Below the pieces are notes generated by a model that worked only from the letters and a program-made list of their open reading frames with translations, was not told where the DNA came from and did no database searches. 64,000 nt of DNA from Cytobacillus depressus (lineage in GTDB: Bacteria > Bacillota > Bacilli > Bacillales > Cytobacillaceae): positions 34,193 through 98,192 of the forward strand of contig NZ_WBOS01000018.1 of NCBI RefSeq assembly GCF_008923245.1, given 5' to 3'. The translations under genes and the position numbers were made by a program. Shown piece by piece: positions 25,811 to 34,295 of the stretch (positions within the stretch are counted from its first letter, which is position 1; each line of letters begins with the position of its first letter).

Positions 25811-26596
25811 TTATACAGAGGTCACCATTCCTCCGTCTACATGTAATGTGCTTCCAGTTATGTATGTGTTTGCACCAGAAGCTAGGAAGGTTACAACCTT
25901 TGCAAATTCACTTGGCTCTCCATATCGTCCTAATGGGATCGTATTAAATTGCTTTTTTGCTTCTTCTTCGATGGATACACCTTTTTTCTTTGCATTTAGG
26001 GCCCTGATATTTTCCAATCTTTCAGTTCGAATCAACCCAGGTCCAACAGTATTTACTAAAATATTATAAGGAGCCAATTCTGCGGAAAGTGATTTAGATA
26101 GCCCTACTACTCCGAGACGAATTGAATTTGATAATATTAATCCTGGAATTGGTTGTTTAACTGACGTAGAAGCTAGGTTTACAATCCGTCCACCTTCTTT
26201 TTTTAAGTCAGGAAGGACTTCACGAATTAACCTAATATAACTAAGTAAGTTTAATTCAAATGCCTGCTGCCAAGCTTCATCATCAAAGTCTTCAAAGTTT
26301 CCGGCTGGCGGCCCCCCGGCATTGTTAATCAATATATCAATTTTTCCAAATGCTTCTCTTGCAGATGCAACAAGGGATTTAATTTGGTCATAATTCGTAA
26401 CGTCACATACATATGAATAAACACGACCTGACCCAAGTTCTTCAAGTTCGCTTTTAACTTTTTCTAACTTTTCACCATTACGACTTGTAATAACAACATT
26501 TGCGCCCTCTCTAACTAATTCTTCAGCGATAGCACGTCCAAGCCCTTGACTAGAAGCTACAACTATTGCGTTTTTTCCATTTAATTCAAGATCCAT
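25811..26596 (-). CDS. SDR-family protein with atypical active site
   Basis: 261 residues from the ATG at 26596 (AGGGAAG upstream). The N-terminal cofactor loop is ASSQGLGRAIA, NNAGGPPAGNFEDF follows, and serine in NLASTS is kept. Where the catalytic YxxxK should be, the sequence is PGLILSNSIRLGVVGLSKSL, with neither Tyr nor the usual Lys. A recognised SDR branch carries this LSNxxR pattern; its activity is uncertain. It is the last gene of the minus-strand side and downstream of the GntR copy B, with a 250-base gap containing its own likely promoter. Confidence 0.88.
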   Translation of the reverse strand: MDLELNGKNAIVVASSQGLGRAIAEELVREGANVVITSRNGEKLEKVKSELEELGSGRVYSYVCDVTNYDQIKSLVASAREAFGKIDILINNAGGPPAGNFEDFDDEAWQQAFELNLLSYIRLIREVLPDLKKEGGRIVNLASTSVKQPIPGLILSNSIRLGVVGLSKSLSAELAPYNILVNTVGPGLIRTERLENIRALNAKKKGVSIEEEAKKQFNTIPLGRYGEPSEFAKVVTFLASGANTYITGSTLHVDGGMVTSV

Positions 26597-26847
26597 TTTC
26601 ACACTTCCCTACTATTTAAAATTAATTTTTATTTAGAATTTGAATATTCCGGCATAAAACTTGAGAAAAGGTGAATCATATTGATTCAGATAAGAATCTT
26701 TTACATAGAAGAGAGTGATAGTCTTTACTGTTAAAATGACAAACTCAAATACTTGACCTTAAATATAGAAATAGATACCTTCATACAGTCACTGTTTTAG
26801 CCATTACTTAATTGAATTCACTCTACAAAAAGTAAACCTATTATGAT
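26597..26847. promoter_or_regulatory. Intergenic region with a TGAATCA/TGATTCA inverted repeat
   Basis: At 26672-26688, TGAATCA-TAT-TGATTCA is a perfect 7-bp inverted repeat with a 3-base centre, about 75 bases upstream of the atypical SDR start. Size and symmetry fit a regulator binding site. Nothing else recognised in the gap. Confidence 0.4.
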
Positions 26848-27513
26848 TCATGTTTCTTGTATAAAGTCATTAAGAATATCACTTCTAACCTCTTCAAGAT
26901 GTTGTCCCATTAGCAATTTGGCATCCTCAATATTTCGTTCGTATATCGCTTGAATAATTTTTCTGTGCATAATTATTGCACGATTAGGACGATGGAGGTT
27001 AATAGTCATAATAATACCGAACCATTTTATTTGAGCTTCTAAAGATTCCATAATGTCGATTATGCGACTATTATCGGAGTATTGAATTACTGTCCTATGG
27101 AAGTTGTGGTCGGAGAGAAAAAATGGCTCTGGATTTCCCTTTTTTAACTCTGACTCAGCAAAATCTGCTTCATCAAATAGCTTTTGACAATCAGATGCAG
27201 AAATGGAGTGTACTGCTGTTTCAATTGAAAGCATTTCTAATGATTTTCGCACATCGTATACTTCTTGTATATCTTTAGGTGTAGGTACACAAACATGTGT
27301 ACCTGAACGTGGTTTTATTTCAACTAACTTATCATGTTGTAATCGATTCAAAGCATCTCGAAGCGGTGTCCGGCTAATACCGAGCTCCTCCATTAGCAGT
27401 TCATATTCTATTTTTGATCCGGGTTTTATCTCATTATTAATAATTTTGTCCCGTAAATGTATATAAACCCGATCGTTTAAGTTTAAATTATTAAATATTT
27501 TTTTTTCCCCCAA
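26848..27513 (-). CDS. GntR-family regulator, FCD subfamily (copy B)
   Basis: 221 residues and a close paralogue of the gene at 23699 (compare NLNLNDRVYIHLRDKI with NLNLHERVYLYLRDEI, and LGISRTPLRDALNRLQ with LGVSRTPLRDALNRLQ). FCD domain ligand region SDHNFHRTVIQYSDNSRI. Probably regulates the adjacent tctABC/cupin/SDR set. The two paralogues may compete for, or divide, the shared palindromic sites at 10450 and 32044. Confidence 0.92.
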   Translation of the reverse strand: MGEKKIFNNLNLNDRVYIHLRDKIINNEIKPGSKIEYELLMEELGISRTPLRDALNRLQHDKLVEIKPRSGTHVCVPTPKDIQEVYDVRKSLEMLSIETAVHSISASDCQKLFDEADFAESELKKGNPEPFFLSDHNFHRTVIQYSDNSRIIDIMESLEAQIKWFGIIMTINLHRPNRAIIMHRKIIQAIYERNIEDAKLLMGQHLEEVRSDILNDFIQET

Positions 27514-27553
27514 ACTAATCGCCTCAATTTACAATAATTTGATAATAGTTATT

Positions 27554-29074
27554 TTAAGCGGATCTTCGATTATTATTGATTGAATCATTACGCTTCTTCC
27601 ACATTCCTAAAATGGACTTGATCACAGGTAAAAAGAACGTAAGGATTGCAAGTGTTAGAAGTACTGCTGTTATTGGACGTGTATAAAAAATATCAAAGCT
27701 TCCATTTGACAGGCTAAGTGCTCTTCTAAACTGACCTTCTGCCATCGGTCCTAAAATTAATGCTAATACGATAGGTGATGCAGGAAAATCAAATTTTTGC
27801 ATATAATAACCAATGATTCCCGCAATGATCATAATGATGATATCAAAAACGTTGTTGTTAATAGCATATGAACCAACTACACAAAGCATTAATATGGCTG
27901 GTGTTAAAATGGCTTTTGGTATTTCAACCACTTTTGCAAAATACCGAGCCATAAATAGACCTATAATTAGCATTGCGATATAACAAAGAAGCATTCCGCT
28001 AAAAAGAGTGTAAATGAGATTACCATTGTTCTGAAATAACATTGGTCCTGGCTGGATACCCTGTACCATTAATGCACCTAGCATAACAGCGGTAACAGAA
28101 TCACCTGGTATACCTAATGTTAGGAGTGGAACAAATGCTCCCCCAGTACACGCATTACCTGCTGACTCGGCAGCAGCAACCCCCTCCAACTTTCCTTTTC
28201 CAAATCCTTCTTTATCCTTATTAAATCGTTTTGCTTCATTATAAGCAACAAATGCTGCTATATCACCGCCGGCACCTGGAATAATACCAATGGCTGTCCC
28301 AACCCCTGTTGAACGGAGAACAGTGGGTCCAACAGTTTTAAAATCTTTTTTCGTTACACCAATCCCTTTAATCTTCATTGTCATTTTTTGGACAATGTTT
28401 ATCTCTTCTAGTGATTTAAAGGCTTCAGATGCTGCAAAAAGACCAATCATTACCGGAATGAAAGGAATTCCATTCATAATATTAGAGTTTCCACCAGTAA
28501 ATCGTGGAAATCCTTGTATAGGATCAAGCCCGATTGTTGCAATTAGTAGCCCAATGACTCCTGCAATCAACCCTTTAATTAACGAGCCTCCAGATATACT
28601 TGCGACAATACTTAGTCCAAAAACAGCAAGTGCAAATGATTCTGGTGCGCTAAATTTAAGAGCAAAATTTGAAAGGACAGGGGATAGAAACATTAGAATG
28701 ATAATACTAATAAAGCCACCAGTAAATGCTGAAATTGTAGCAATGCTGAGTGCTTTTCCCCCCATCCCTTTTTGGGTAAGAGCGTAACCATCAAGTGTAG
28801 TTGCTGCCGATGCCGGCGTTCCTGGTGTTCGAAGTAAAATAGCTGGAATCGCCCCACCATAAACACCGCCAAAATATACACCTGAAAGTAATAGTAAACC
28901 GGAAATAGGTTCCATTCCAAATGTTAGCGGTAATAGCAATGCTACCCCCATGGTTGCCGTAAGTCCCGGTAGTGCCCCAATTATAATTCCAATGGTAACA
29001 CCGAGAATAGCAATAACTATAACACTAGGCTGTGAAAAGAGTGTTAAAAACCCTTGGCCTATTAATTCAGTCAT
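27554..29074 (-). CDS. tctA: Tripartite tricarboxylate transporter large permease TctA
   Basis: 506 residues with about 11-12 membrane segments. TctA signatures: GALPGLTATMGVALLLPLTFG, YGGAIPAILLRTPGTPASAA, GIIPGAGGDIAAFVAY and GIPGDSVTAVMLGAL. It forms the main channel of a binding-protein-dependent secondary importer for tri- or dicarboxylates and other organic acids. Order tctC-tctB-tctA on the minus strand. Confidence 0.95.
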   Translation of the reverse strand: MTELIGQGFLTLFSQPSVIVIAILGVTIGIIIGALPGLTATMGVALLLPLTFGMEPISGLLLLSGVYFGGVYGGAIPAILLRTPGTPASAATTLDGYALTQKGMGGKALSIATISAFTGGFISIIILMFLSPVLSNFALKFSAPESFALAVFGLSIVASISGGSLIKGLIAGVIGLLIATIGLDPIQGFPRFTGGNSNIMNGIPFIPVMIGLFAASEAFKSLEEINIVQKMTMKIKGIGVTKKDFKTVGPTVLRSTGVGTAIGIIPGAGGDIAAFVAYNEAKRFNKDKEGFGKGKLEGVAAAESAGNACTGGAFVPLLTLGIPGDSVTAVMLGALMVQGIQPGPMLFQNNGNLIYTLFSGMLLCYIAMLIIGLFMARYFAKVVEIPKAILTPAILMLCVVGSYAINNNVFDIIIMIIAGIIGYYMQKFDFPASPIVLALILGPMAEGQFRRALSLSNGSFDIFYTRPITAVLLTLAILTFFLPVIKSILGMWKKRNDSINNNRRSA

Positions 29075-29097
29075 TCAAATCACCTCAACTTTAATTA

Positions 29098-29553
29098 TTA
29101 GGAAAATAAGTTACCAGATGGTAAAGGCACTTTTAGCAAGATGGAAAAAACAACGTAAATAGCAGCGGTAATCAGTGCAGTAAAAACAATTATTCGAATA
29201 GGTTTCCGATAATTAAAAATCCACATCATACCTGCTAAGAAAACTGGAGTTGCAATTAGAAATCCAGTAAACTCCATCAAAAAAAAGTAAGCAAAAGTGC
29301 AAATCATTCCAACTATGGCTTTTATCCATTCCTTATTTCCGTGCTTTTTTTCTTCTTCCCGCACTTTATACAAACTAGTTAAAATGTAGAGAACCGATAG
29401 ACCGATTAATAGATATGCATAAAAATTGGGAAAAAACCTTGCTCCTACATCATGACCAAGACCTTTCGGAAATTGAGAAGCGATGGAAAGGATAAGAATA
29501 GAAAAAGCCATTAGAATCAAACCTATCATTATTTCTATACGCTTTATTGTCAC
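29098..29553 (-). CDS. tctB: Tripartite tricarboxylate transporter small membrane subunit TctB
   Basis: 151 residues with four hydrophobic segments, typical of TctB (DUF1468). Contains the LGHDVGARFFPNFYAYLLI block, matching the family's conserved early region. Lies between the binding protein and TctA genes, 23 bases before tctA. Confidence 0.92.
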   Translation of the reverse strand: MTIKRIEIMIGLILMAFSILILSIASQFPKGLGHDVGARFFPNFYAYLLIGLSVLYILTSLYKVREEEKKHGNKEWIKAIVGMICTFAYFFLMEFTGFLIATPVFLAGMMWIFNYRKPIRIIVFTALITAAIYVVFSILLKVPLPSGNLFS

Positions 29554-29611
29554 AATTCTGCACCTCGTTTTTTATTAATAGGATAATTTTAAATATTATA
29601 AAGAAAGAAAG

Positions 29612-29650
29612 GCCCGCATTAACAAGAGTATCTCTTGTTAATGGACGGGC
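29612..29650 (-). terminator. Intercistronic hairpin after tctC
   Basis: GCCCGTCCATTAACAAGAG pairs with CTCTTGTTAATGCGGGC on the minus strand, then CTTTCTTTCTT. It starts two bases after the tctC stop. It should act as a partial terminator/stabiliser giving more TctC than TctB/TctA. Confidence 0.75.
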
Positions 29651-29652
29651 AA

Positions 29653-30648
29653 TTATTGTTGTTTTATATTTGACTTTGCTATTAAACTACTAAATAGTTC
29701 ATAATCATTATCAATCACTTCTCTAAAACCTTTATCATCTTTATATATAAGTCCCAAGTTCATTTTATCAAGTACATTAATAAAGGTTTCTTCTTCTACA
29801 GCTTTTTTAGAAGCTTCAGTTAAAATATCTACGATTTCTTGAGGTGTATCTTTTGGAACACCAACTCCACGCCATGTACCGACAGAAAGATCAACCCCAC
29901 TTTCTTTTAGGGTAGGAACATCTTTATATTTATCAAGCCGCTCATCTGTCATAATCGCAAGCATTTTTAATTTACCAGAATCTATATGGGCTGAAACCTC
30001 TGCCGGGCTTACTGTAACCGCTTCTAAGTGCCCGCCAAGTAAGGCTGTTACTGCAGGAGCAGCACCATCATAGGGAATATGGCTAAATTTTGTACCAGCT
30101 ACGTCTTCAAGTGCAGCAGCTGATAGGTGCCAAATGGACCCAGTCCCAGCATTTCCAATGCGGATTTTTTCAGGATTTTTCTGAGCATCTTCAAGAAATT
30201 CTTCTACTGTATCCCATGGCGCATCTGCACTTACAGTAATAGCTGAAGGGTCAGCATTTAATTGTGCAACCGTTTTCAAATCATCTTTATTAAATGAAAC
30301 AAGGCCCATATTAGGAAGAATCGCAAAATCTCCTGTTATCAAAGTAGCTTTGTATCCGTCAGCTTTTGCATTAATCCCTTCAGTAAATCCGATAGCACCG
30401 CCGCCACCGGTTTTATTAACTACACCGATTGGTTCAGAGAAATGGTTTTTCATCGCATCAGCATAAGCACGTGCAACCGCATCAGTACCACCGCCAGGGG
30501 CAAATGGGACAATTAGTTCAACCTGCTTTGTTGGATAATTACTAGCACTAGTATTTTTTCCACCGCTTTCTGAACTCCCACTACATGCAGCAAGACCTAA
30601 TGTAAGAGCAGTTGCTAGAATGAAGTTAAATGACTTTTTTACTTTCAT
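29653..30648 (-). CDS. tctC: Tripartite tricarboxylate transporter substrate-binding lipoprotein TctC
   Basis: 331 residues from the ATG at 30648 (AAAGGAGAAA upstream). Signal peptide with lipobox LGLAACSGSS. Bug/TctC family blocks: VELIVPFAPGGGTDAVARAYA, NKTGGGGAIGF, and SHIPYDGAAPAVTALLGGH. It captures a carboxylate outside the membrane for TctAB. The neighbouring cupin and SDR suggest the substrate is a sugar acid or aromatic/keto acid. Confidence 0.94.
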   Translation of the reverse strand: MKVKKSFNFILATALTLGLAACSGSSESGGKNTSASNYPTKQVELIVPFAPGGGTDAVARAYADAMKNHFSEPIGVVNKTGGGGAIGFTEGINAKADGYKATLITGDFAILPNMGLVSFNKDDLKTVAQLNADPSAITVSADAPWDTVEEFLEDAQKNPEKIRIGNAGTGSIWHLSAAALEDVAGTKFSHIPYDGAAPAVTALLGGHLEAVTVSPAEVSAHIDSGKLKMLAIMTDERLDKYKDVPTLKESGVDLSVGTWRGVGVPKDTPQEIVDILTEASKKAVEEETFINVLDKMNLGLIYKDDKGFREVIDNDYELFSSLIAKSNIKQQ

Positions 30649-30663
30649 CTCTGTTTCTCCTTT

Positions 30664-30695
30664 AAAAAGGGACACTATCTCTTAGGACAGTATCC
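30664..30695 (-). terminator. Hairpin between the cupin gene and tctC
   Basis: On the minus strand GGATACTGT pairs with ATAGTGTCC, followed by CTTTTT just before the tctC ribosome binding site. Probably a leaky terminator within the operon. Confidence 0.65.
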
Positions 30696-30704
30696 TTCGT
30701 TTAG

Positions 30705-31184
30705 TTAAAATGTCAGGTCTACAACAGGAATATTATTCTTTTCGCAATACTCTAGGTAAAGTTTCAACTTGCTAAAGACGTCAACTTGCTGAATAATTTT
30801 ATCATTATCATCAAGGTATTGAAGACTTCCTTCTAGCATAAATAGGGTAATCATATCTTCATCACCATCGACAGTGAGTGTATGGATATCGCCTGGAGGT
30901 TCAAAAACAAAAGTTCCCGGTTTAGCAACCCAATCTCTTTCTAAATATCTCCATTGTCCTTGAAGTGTATAGGCCATTACTTTTCCACCCGTATGACGGT
31001 GACGATCGACAACGCCTCCTGGTTTAACTTTTAAGAGGTTGATCCAGCTTCCGTTTGTTAAATCGAAACGTAAAGGTTTGAACCAAGAACGCTCAGTTTG
31101 TGGAATCCAAGGGATCTCAGTGCTATCTAATGCTTTATCATCCAACTGAAACTGTTCTGTGAATGTGTTTAAATCAATGCTCAT
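30705..31184 (-). CDS. Cupin-domain dioxygenase-like protein (2,4'-dihydroxyacetophenone dioxygenase family)
   Basis: 159 residues, one cupin barrel. Metal-binding motif 1 reads GGVVDRHRHTGGKVMAYTLQGQW (shown here to the conserved Gly) and motif 2 PPGDIHTLTVDGDED. The whole length resembles 2,4'-dihydroxyacetophenone dioxygenase-like proteins. The substrate is unknown. It lies between an SDR gene and tctC in one minus-strand run. Confidence 0.78.
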   Translation of the reverse strand: MSIDLNTFTEQFQLDDKALDSTEIPWIPQTERSWFKPLRFDLTNGSWINLLKVKPGGVVDRHRHTGGKVMAYTLQGQWRYLERDWVAKPGTFVFEPPGDIHTLTVDGDEDMITLFMLEGSLQYLDDNDKIIQQVDVFSKLKLYLEYCEKNNIPVVDLTF

Positions 31185-31205
31185 TTTAATACTCCCCTTT
31201 ATAAA

Positions 31206-31994
31206 TTAATTCATTTGCATTTGTGTTACAGGCGGATATAGAGACGGATCACCTGCTAAAAGGCCGCCATCAATTGGAAGATCTACACCTGTAATAAAGC
31301 TCGCATCTTTAGAAAGAAGAAATTTTACTACAGATGCAACTTCATCCGGTGTACCAAATCTTCTTTGAGGTGTACGGGATAATATTCTTTCTCTAAATAT
31401 TGGGTCTTGTGTTGCTCCAGAGGAAAGAGGTGTTTTGATATATCCAGGACTGACAGCGTTTACACGAATGTTATCATCTGCCCATTCAACTGCTAAACAC
31501 TTTGTAATTTGAACAATCCCACCTTTGGAGGCGGCATATGATAAAAGATTTTTACTTCCGTAATGGGCAAGCATGGAGGCAAAGTTTACAATACTACCTT
31601 CACCATTGGCAACTAAATATGGATGAACAGCTTGGCACATATGTACGCTACCTTGTAGGTTTGTGCTTAGAATAAGGTCAAGTTCTTTTTCAAGTAATGT
31701 CGCTGCTGCAGTTCGTCTTATCATTCCAGCACAGTTAACAAGCATGTCTACTTTGCCGAAATGAGTAGCAATTTTCTTCACGACTTGTTTAGTTTCTTCT
31801 TGATTTGTTACGTCACAACGAAAGAATTTTACATCCATTCCTTCATTTTTTAAAACCTTTTCTTGAGTTTCACCTTGTTCATTTGAAATATCTACAATTG
31901 CCACGGAGATCCCATCATTTACAAGTTGTTTCACGACAGCAAGTCCTAAGCCAGATGCTCCTCCCGTTACAATAGCTACTTTAGAGTCTTTCAT
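31206..31994 (-). CDS. SDR-family oxidoreductase
   Basis: 262 residues, classical SDR: TGGASGLGLAVV, NCAGMIRR, catalytic Ser in FASML and YAASK, ending GVDLPIDGGLLAG. First gene of the SDR-cupin-tctCBA run, followed after 21 bases by the cupin. A palindrome shared with the LacI operon lies 50 bases upstream. Confidence 0.88.
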   Translation of the reverse strand: MKDSKVAIVTGGASGLGLAVVKQLVNDGISVAIVDISNEQGETQEKVLKNEGMDVKFFRCDVTNQEETKQVVKKIATHFGKVDMLVNCAGMIRRTAAATLLEKELDLILSTNLQGSVHMCQAVHPYLVANGEGSIVNFASMLAHYGSKNLLSYAASKGGIVQITKCLAVEWADDNIRVNAVSPGYIKTPLSSGATQDPIFRERILSRTPQRRFGTPDEVASVVKFLLSKDASFITGVDLPIDGGLLAGDPSLYPPVTQMQMN

Positions 31995-32043
31995 TATTTT
32001 TCACCTCCAAAACTATCGATTTTTAAGCTAATTCTAATATCTA

Positions 32044-32063
32044 ATATCTGATACATCAGATAT
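32044..32063. promoter_or_regulatory. Operator-like palindrome upstream of the SDR-cupin-tct run
   Basis: ATATCTGATACATCAGATAT, a 9+9 near-perfect palindrome. Its reverse complement contains the same ATCTGATGTATCAGATAT found at 10450-10467. Candidate binding site of one of the two FCD GntR proteins. Confidence 0.6.
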
Positions 32064-32669
32064 CGTAAGTTAATTATAAATTCATCACACCGATAGTGTC
32101 AATGGTATTTTCAGATTGTTTTAATTTTATAGAATTATATAAATCTGATTTATGTATATATAATTGGTAATTTTTAAGTAAGTGACTATTTAATTAGAAA
32201 AAATCATTTCGGAATTTATGAGAGGCAGTTGAATACAGGAAAAGCCGAAAGTAGAATGACCTAATACTTTTAAGGAGATAAGACGGATTTTTTGTTGATT
32301 ACCTTAAGTCAAAAGGAAAGGGAGAAAAAGGTTTAGTTTCTTCCTTTCCTAACCTATGTATTGATTGTTACTTAGTTTGGATCCATTTTTGATATTTTGA
32401 TGTTGTACGGCTGACGAGCAAAGAAAGGGGCCAAAATCTCGACTTTAATCGAAAAAATAAGAGATTGTGAGGCAATGTACTTAAACTATTAAATCAAGGC
32501 CGGTCTTTTTGGACCGATACCAGCGTAGCTTACACAAACCGCAAAGTAAGAGGTGAAAAAGTTCCTAAAACAGTGGAGTTATTGGAACTTTATTCGAAAT
32601 TACCGCTTAAATATTTCCTTTTTTCAACATCTACTTTGCGGGTAATGATGCTACACTGGTAACACCCCG
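32064..32669. other. Degraded intergenic region with a coding scrap
   Basis: No intact gene. Around 32499-32640 the plus strand reads WTDTSVAYTNRKVRGEKVPK followed by TVELLELYSKLPLKYF in one frame. This looks like a real protein fragment whose family I do not recognise. The rest is AT-rich with no clear signals. Confidence 0.35.
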
Positions 32670-32858
32670 TTATCTTGAATTAGTTATAACTATTGCCCCC
32701 GCGTTGCTTCCCCCAGGCCCAATAATTGATTTTGATACAGATATCGGTTTAATAAAAACAGCCCCACCGAAGTTGACAATCCCGCCTGTAACGGAAACTA
32801 TACGGATACCATCCTTCTTAATAGCCAAGTTCATTCCCCCAAAGTTACTTTTAAACAT
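32670..32858 (-). CDS. Small GerPF/GerPA-like spore germination protein
   Basis: 62 residues at most. The core IVSVTGGIVNFGGAVFIKP followed by SKSIIGPGGSNAG matches the GerPA/GerPF pattern (VNFGDxxxIxPxxxSKxxxGxGxxNxG) of small proteins needed for germinant passage through the spore coat. The usual ending after ...NTGD is shortened. No good ribosome binding site precedes 32858; an internal ATG gives MNLAIKKDG. It is isolated from any gerP operon, in a scrap zone, and may be a remnant. Confidence 0.5.
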   Translation of the reverse strand: MFKSNFGGMNLAIKKDGIRIVSVTGGIVNFGGAVFIKPISVSKSIIGPGGSNAGAIVITNSR

Positions 32859-32891
32859 TATATGAACAAGCAGGTATGCTCGTTCATATAA
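32858..32891. repeat. 14-bp inverted repeat
   Basis: TTATATGAACAAGC and GCTCGTTCATATAA, one mismatch, 6-base loop. It overlaps the first codon of the GerPF-like ORF and abuts the integrase fragment, so it may mark an element edge or a hairpin at a recombination junction. Confidence 0.5.
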
Positions 32892-32897
32892 GATGAG

Positions 32898-32980
32898 CCA
32901 GTCCTGGATTTCTGCAAGCAGCGTATTCGAAATGGGAACCGTTCGGACTGACTTTCATGCCTTTTCCTACAATTCTAATA
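32898..32980 (-). pseudogene. Fragment of the tyrosine recombinase gene
   Basis: CCAGTCCTGGATTTCTGCAA onward matches 40846-40924 inside the intact recombinase with a handful of substitutions and a net 4-base insertion that breaks the frame. Only about 28 codons remain. Confidence 0.8.
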
Positions 32981-33148
32981 GGGGTCCAATTTGGCACTCT
33001 TTATAAATAAATTCGGCGTTAAACCTAAGCATATCTACTTTTTTCATTAAACTATTGTCATTTATTTCCAAAAATATAAAATTCAACATTTAATTGTTGG
33101 GGTCCAAATTGAAAGAATTAACAAAATAAATTGACGATTCAAAAATAT

Positions 33149-33176
33149 CTATGTATTATGTATACATAATACATAG
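33149..33176. promoter_or_regulatory. 28-bp perfect palindrome (GntR operator, ancestral-like copy)
   Basis: CTATGTATTATGTA followed by its exact reverse complement TACATAATACATAG. A promoter TTGACG-N17-TATTAT overlaps its left arm. The intact gntR at 36548 has a related but expanded version. It now drives only a truncated gntR. Confidence 0.7.
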
Positions 33177-33186
33177 GAGTGAACCA

Positions 33187-33330
33187 ATGTCGAATAGTCT
33201 AAATGTAAAACCAATTAAACCCCAGACAACAAAGGAAATTGTTTATGACGAGATTAAAAATGCCATTTTCAACAGGAACATCAATAGGGACGAAATTATT
33301 ACCGAAATGATCCTTTATTTTTACCATTAG
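33187..33330 (+). pseudogene. Truncated GntR gene (first about 40 codons)
   Basis: MSNSLNVKPIKPQTTKEIVY and on to DEIITEMIL is nearly identical to the N-terminus of the GntR at 36548 (MSISLNVNPIKPQTTKEIVY). After MIL the sequence jumps into a transporter gene (YFYH then stop), cutting the wing and FCD domain. Confidence 0.9.
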
Positions 33331-33572
33331 TTTTGGCAGCAGGTATTGACCCAATTCATTTTGGAATCATTCTTGCCGTGAACTTGACTATTGGAATGGT
33401 TACTCCTCCACTTGGGGACTGTTTGTTTGTAACCGCATCTATAGGTAAAATAACCGTACCTAGAATGTTCAAATATCTTGTGCCGCAGATTATTATACTT
33501 ATCATCATCTTATTTATCATTACATATTTGCCGAAAGTTATATTGTTCCCGGTAAATTTGTTAAGTGGTTGA
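33315..33572 (+). pseudogene. 3' fragment of a TRAP transporter large permease (dctM)
   Basis: In another frame from the gntR fragment: PLVLAAGIDPIHFGIILAV, then TPPLGDCLFVTASIGKI and a hydrophobic end VILFPVNLLSG. These are C-terminal DctM signatures (GIDPxHFG, TPPxG). About 85 of 430 residues remain. With the gntR fragment upstream and a cupin downstream it marks a deleted gntR-TRAP-cupin locus. Confidence 0.85.
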
Positions 33573-33650
33573 TAATGGTGCACTCAGCTATATTTAATTA
33601 CAGAGTAGCGGGAACATGTGAATTAACAATAATAATTGGAGGCGTTTCAT

Positions 33651-33998
33651 TTGTCGCGACCACAAGTAGAATTTATTCAATACCAAAGTATTAAGCCGGA
33701 ATTAATTGGAGGATCAGTTAAAGGATTATCACAAAGGGTTATTTCACAGGATTCGGAATTGGGGGATCTTGCTCGAATTCTAGAATTTGAACCTGGAACT
33801 GATACTTCTTCAAACGGCGTCCAGGTTCATGATTATTGGGAAGAGATATACATCATTGATGGCTCGGTAATCGATTTAACTTTAAACAAGGAATTTACAA
33901 AGGGAATGGTAGCATCTCGACCGCCCGGAATGGAACATGGACCTTGGAAGTCCTTGGAGGGATGTACAATGTTTGAGGTGCGTTATTATAAAAAGTAA
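33651..33998 (+). CDS. Cupin-domain protein
   Basis: 115 residues from the TTG at 33651 (GGAGG eight bases upstream). Cupin-type beta strands with VHDYWEEIYIIDGSVIDL and PPGMEHGPWKS. Such proteins accompany sugar-acid and keto-acid operons as isomerases or putative dioxygenases, and this one follows the dctM fragment. Apparently intact although its operon is gone; promoter unclear. Confidence 0.7.
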   Translation: MSRPQVEFIQYQSIKPELIGGSVKGLSQRVISQDSELGDLARILEFEPGTDTSSNGVQVHDYWEEIYIIDGSVIDLTLNKEFTKGMVASRPPGMEHGPWKSLEGCTMFEVRYYKK

Positions 33999-34130
33999 TA
34001 CTGGTTTTATAGTATCAAGGGCCTATAAGAAGGGTGCCTGTGCATCGCGATCTGAATAGTTGACAATATAAAATTCGGATTTGTTAAGAATCAGTGTTAA
34101 ATCACTGGTTCCTTTTCTCTTCTCATAATT

Positions 34131-34295
34131 CCGGAAGTGTCTCAGAATGGGGTTACAAACTGGGCTGTAAACGGATTTGAAGGAGATCGAATGGCACTTC
34201 AGATTCTAACTCCCCGGAAATATGAATTGTTGCTTTACCAAACTATTAAGGAATTAGATCCCAAAGCATTTATTATTGCTTACGAACCAAAATAG
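34131..34295 (+). pseudogene. 3' fragment of a UPF0316/DUF2179 membrane protein gene
   Basis: PEVSQNGVTNWAVNGFEGDR then MALQILTPRKYELLLYQTIK and LDPKAFIIAYEPK-stop. The TPRKxE...LDPKAFI ending is that of YebE-like UPF0316 proteins. The N-terminal membrane part is absent. Its last bases are the junction with the TnpB fragment on the other strand. Confidence 0.75.

Noticed and set aside
28290..28787. 165-residue plus-strand ORF inside tctA
   Set aside because: Antisense shadow of a well-conserved membrane protein gene; no start signal and no recognisable product.
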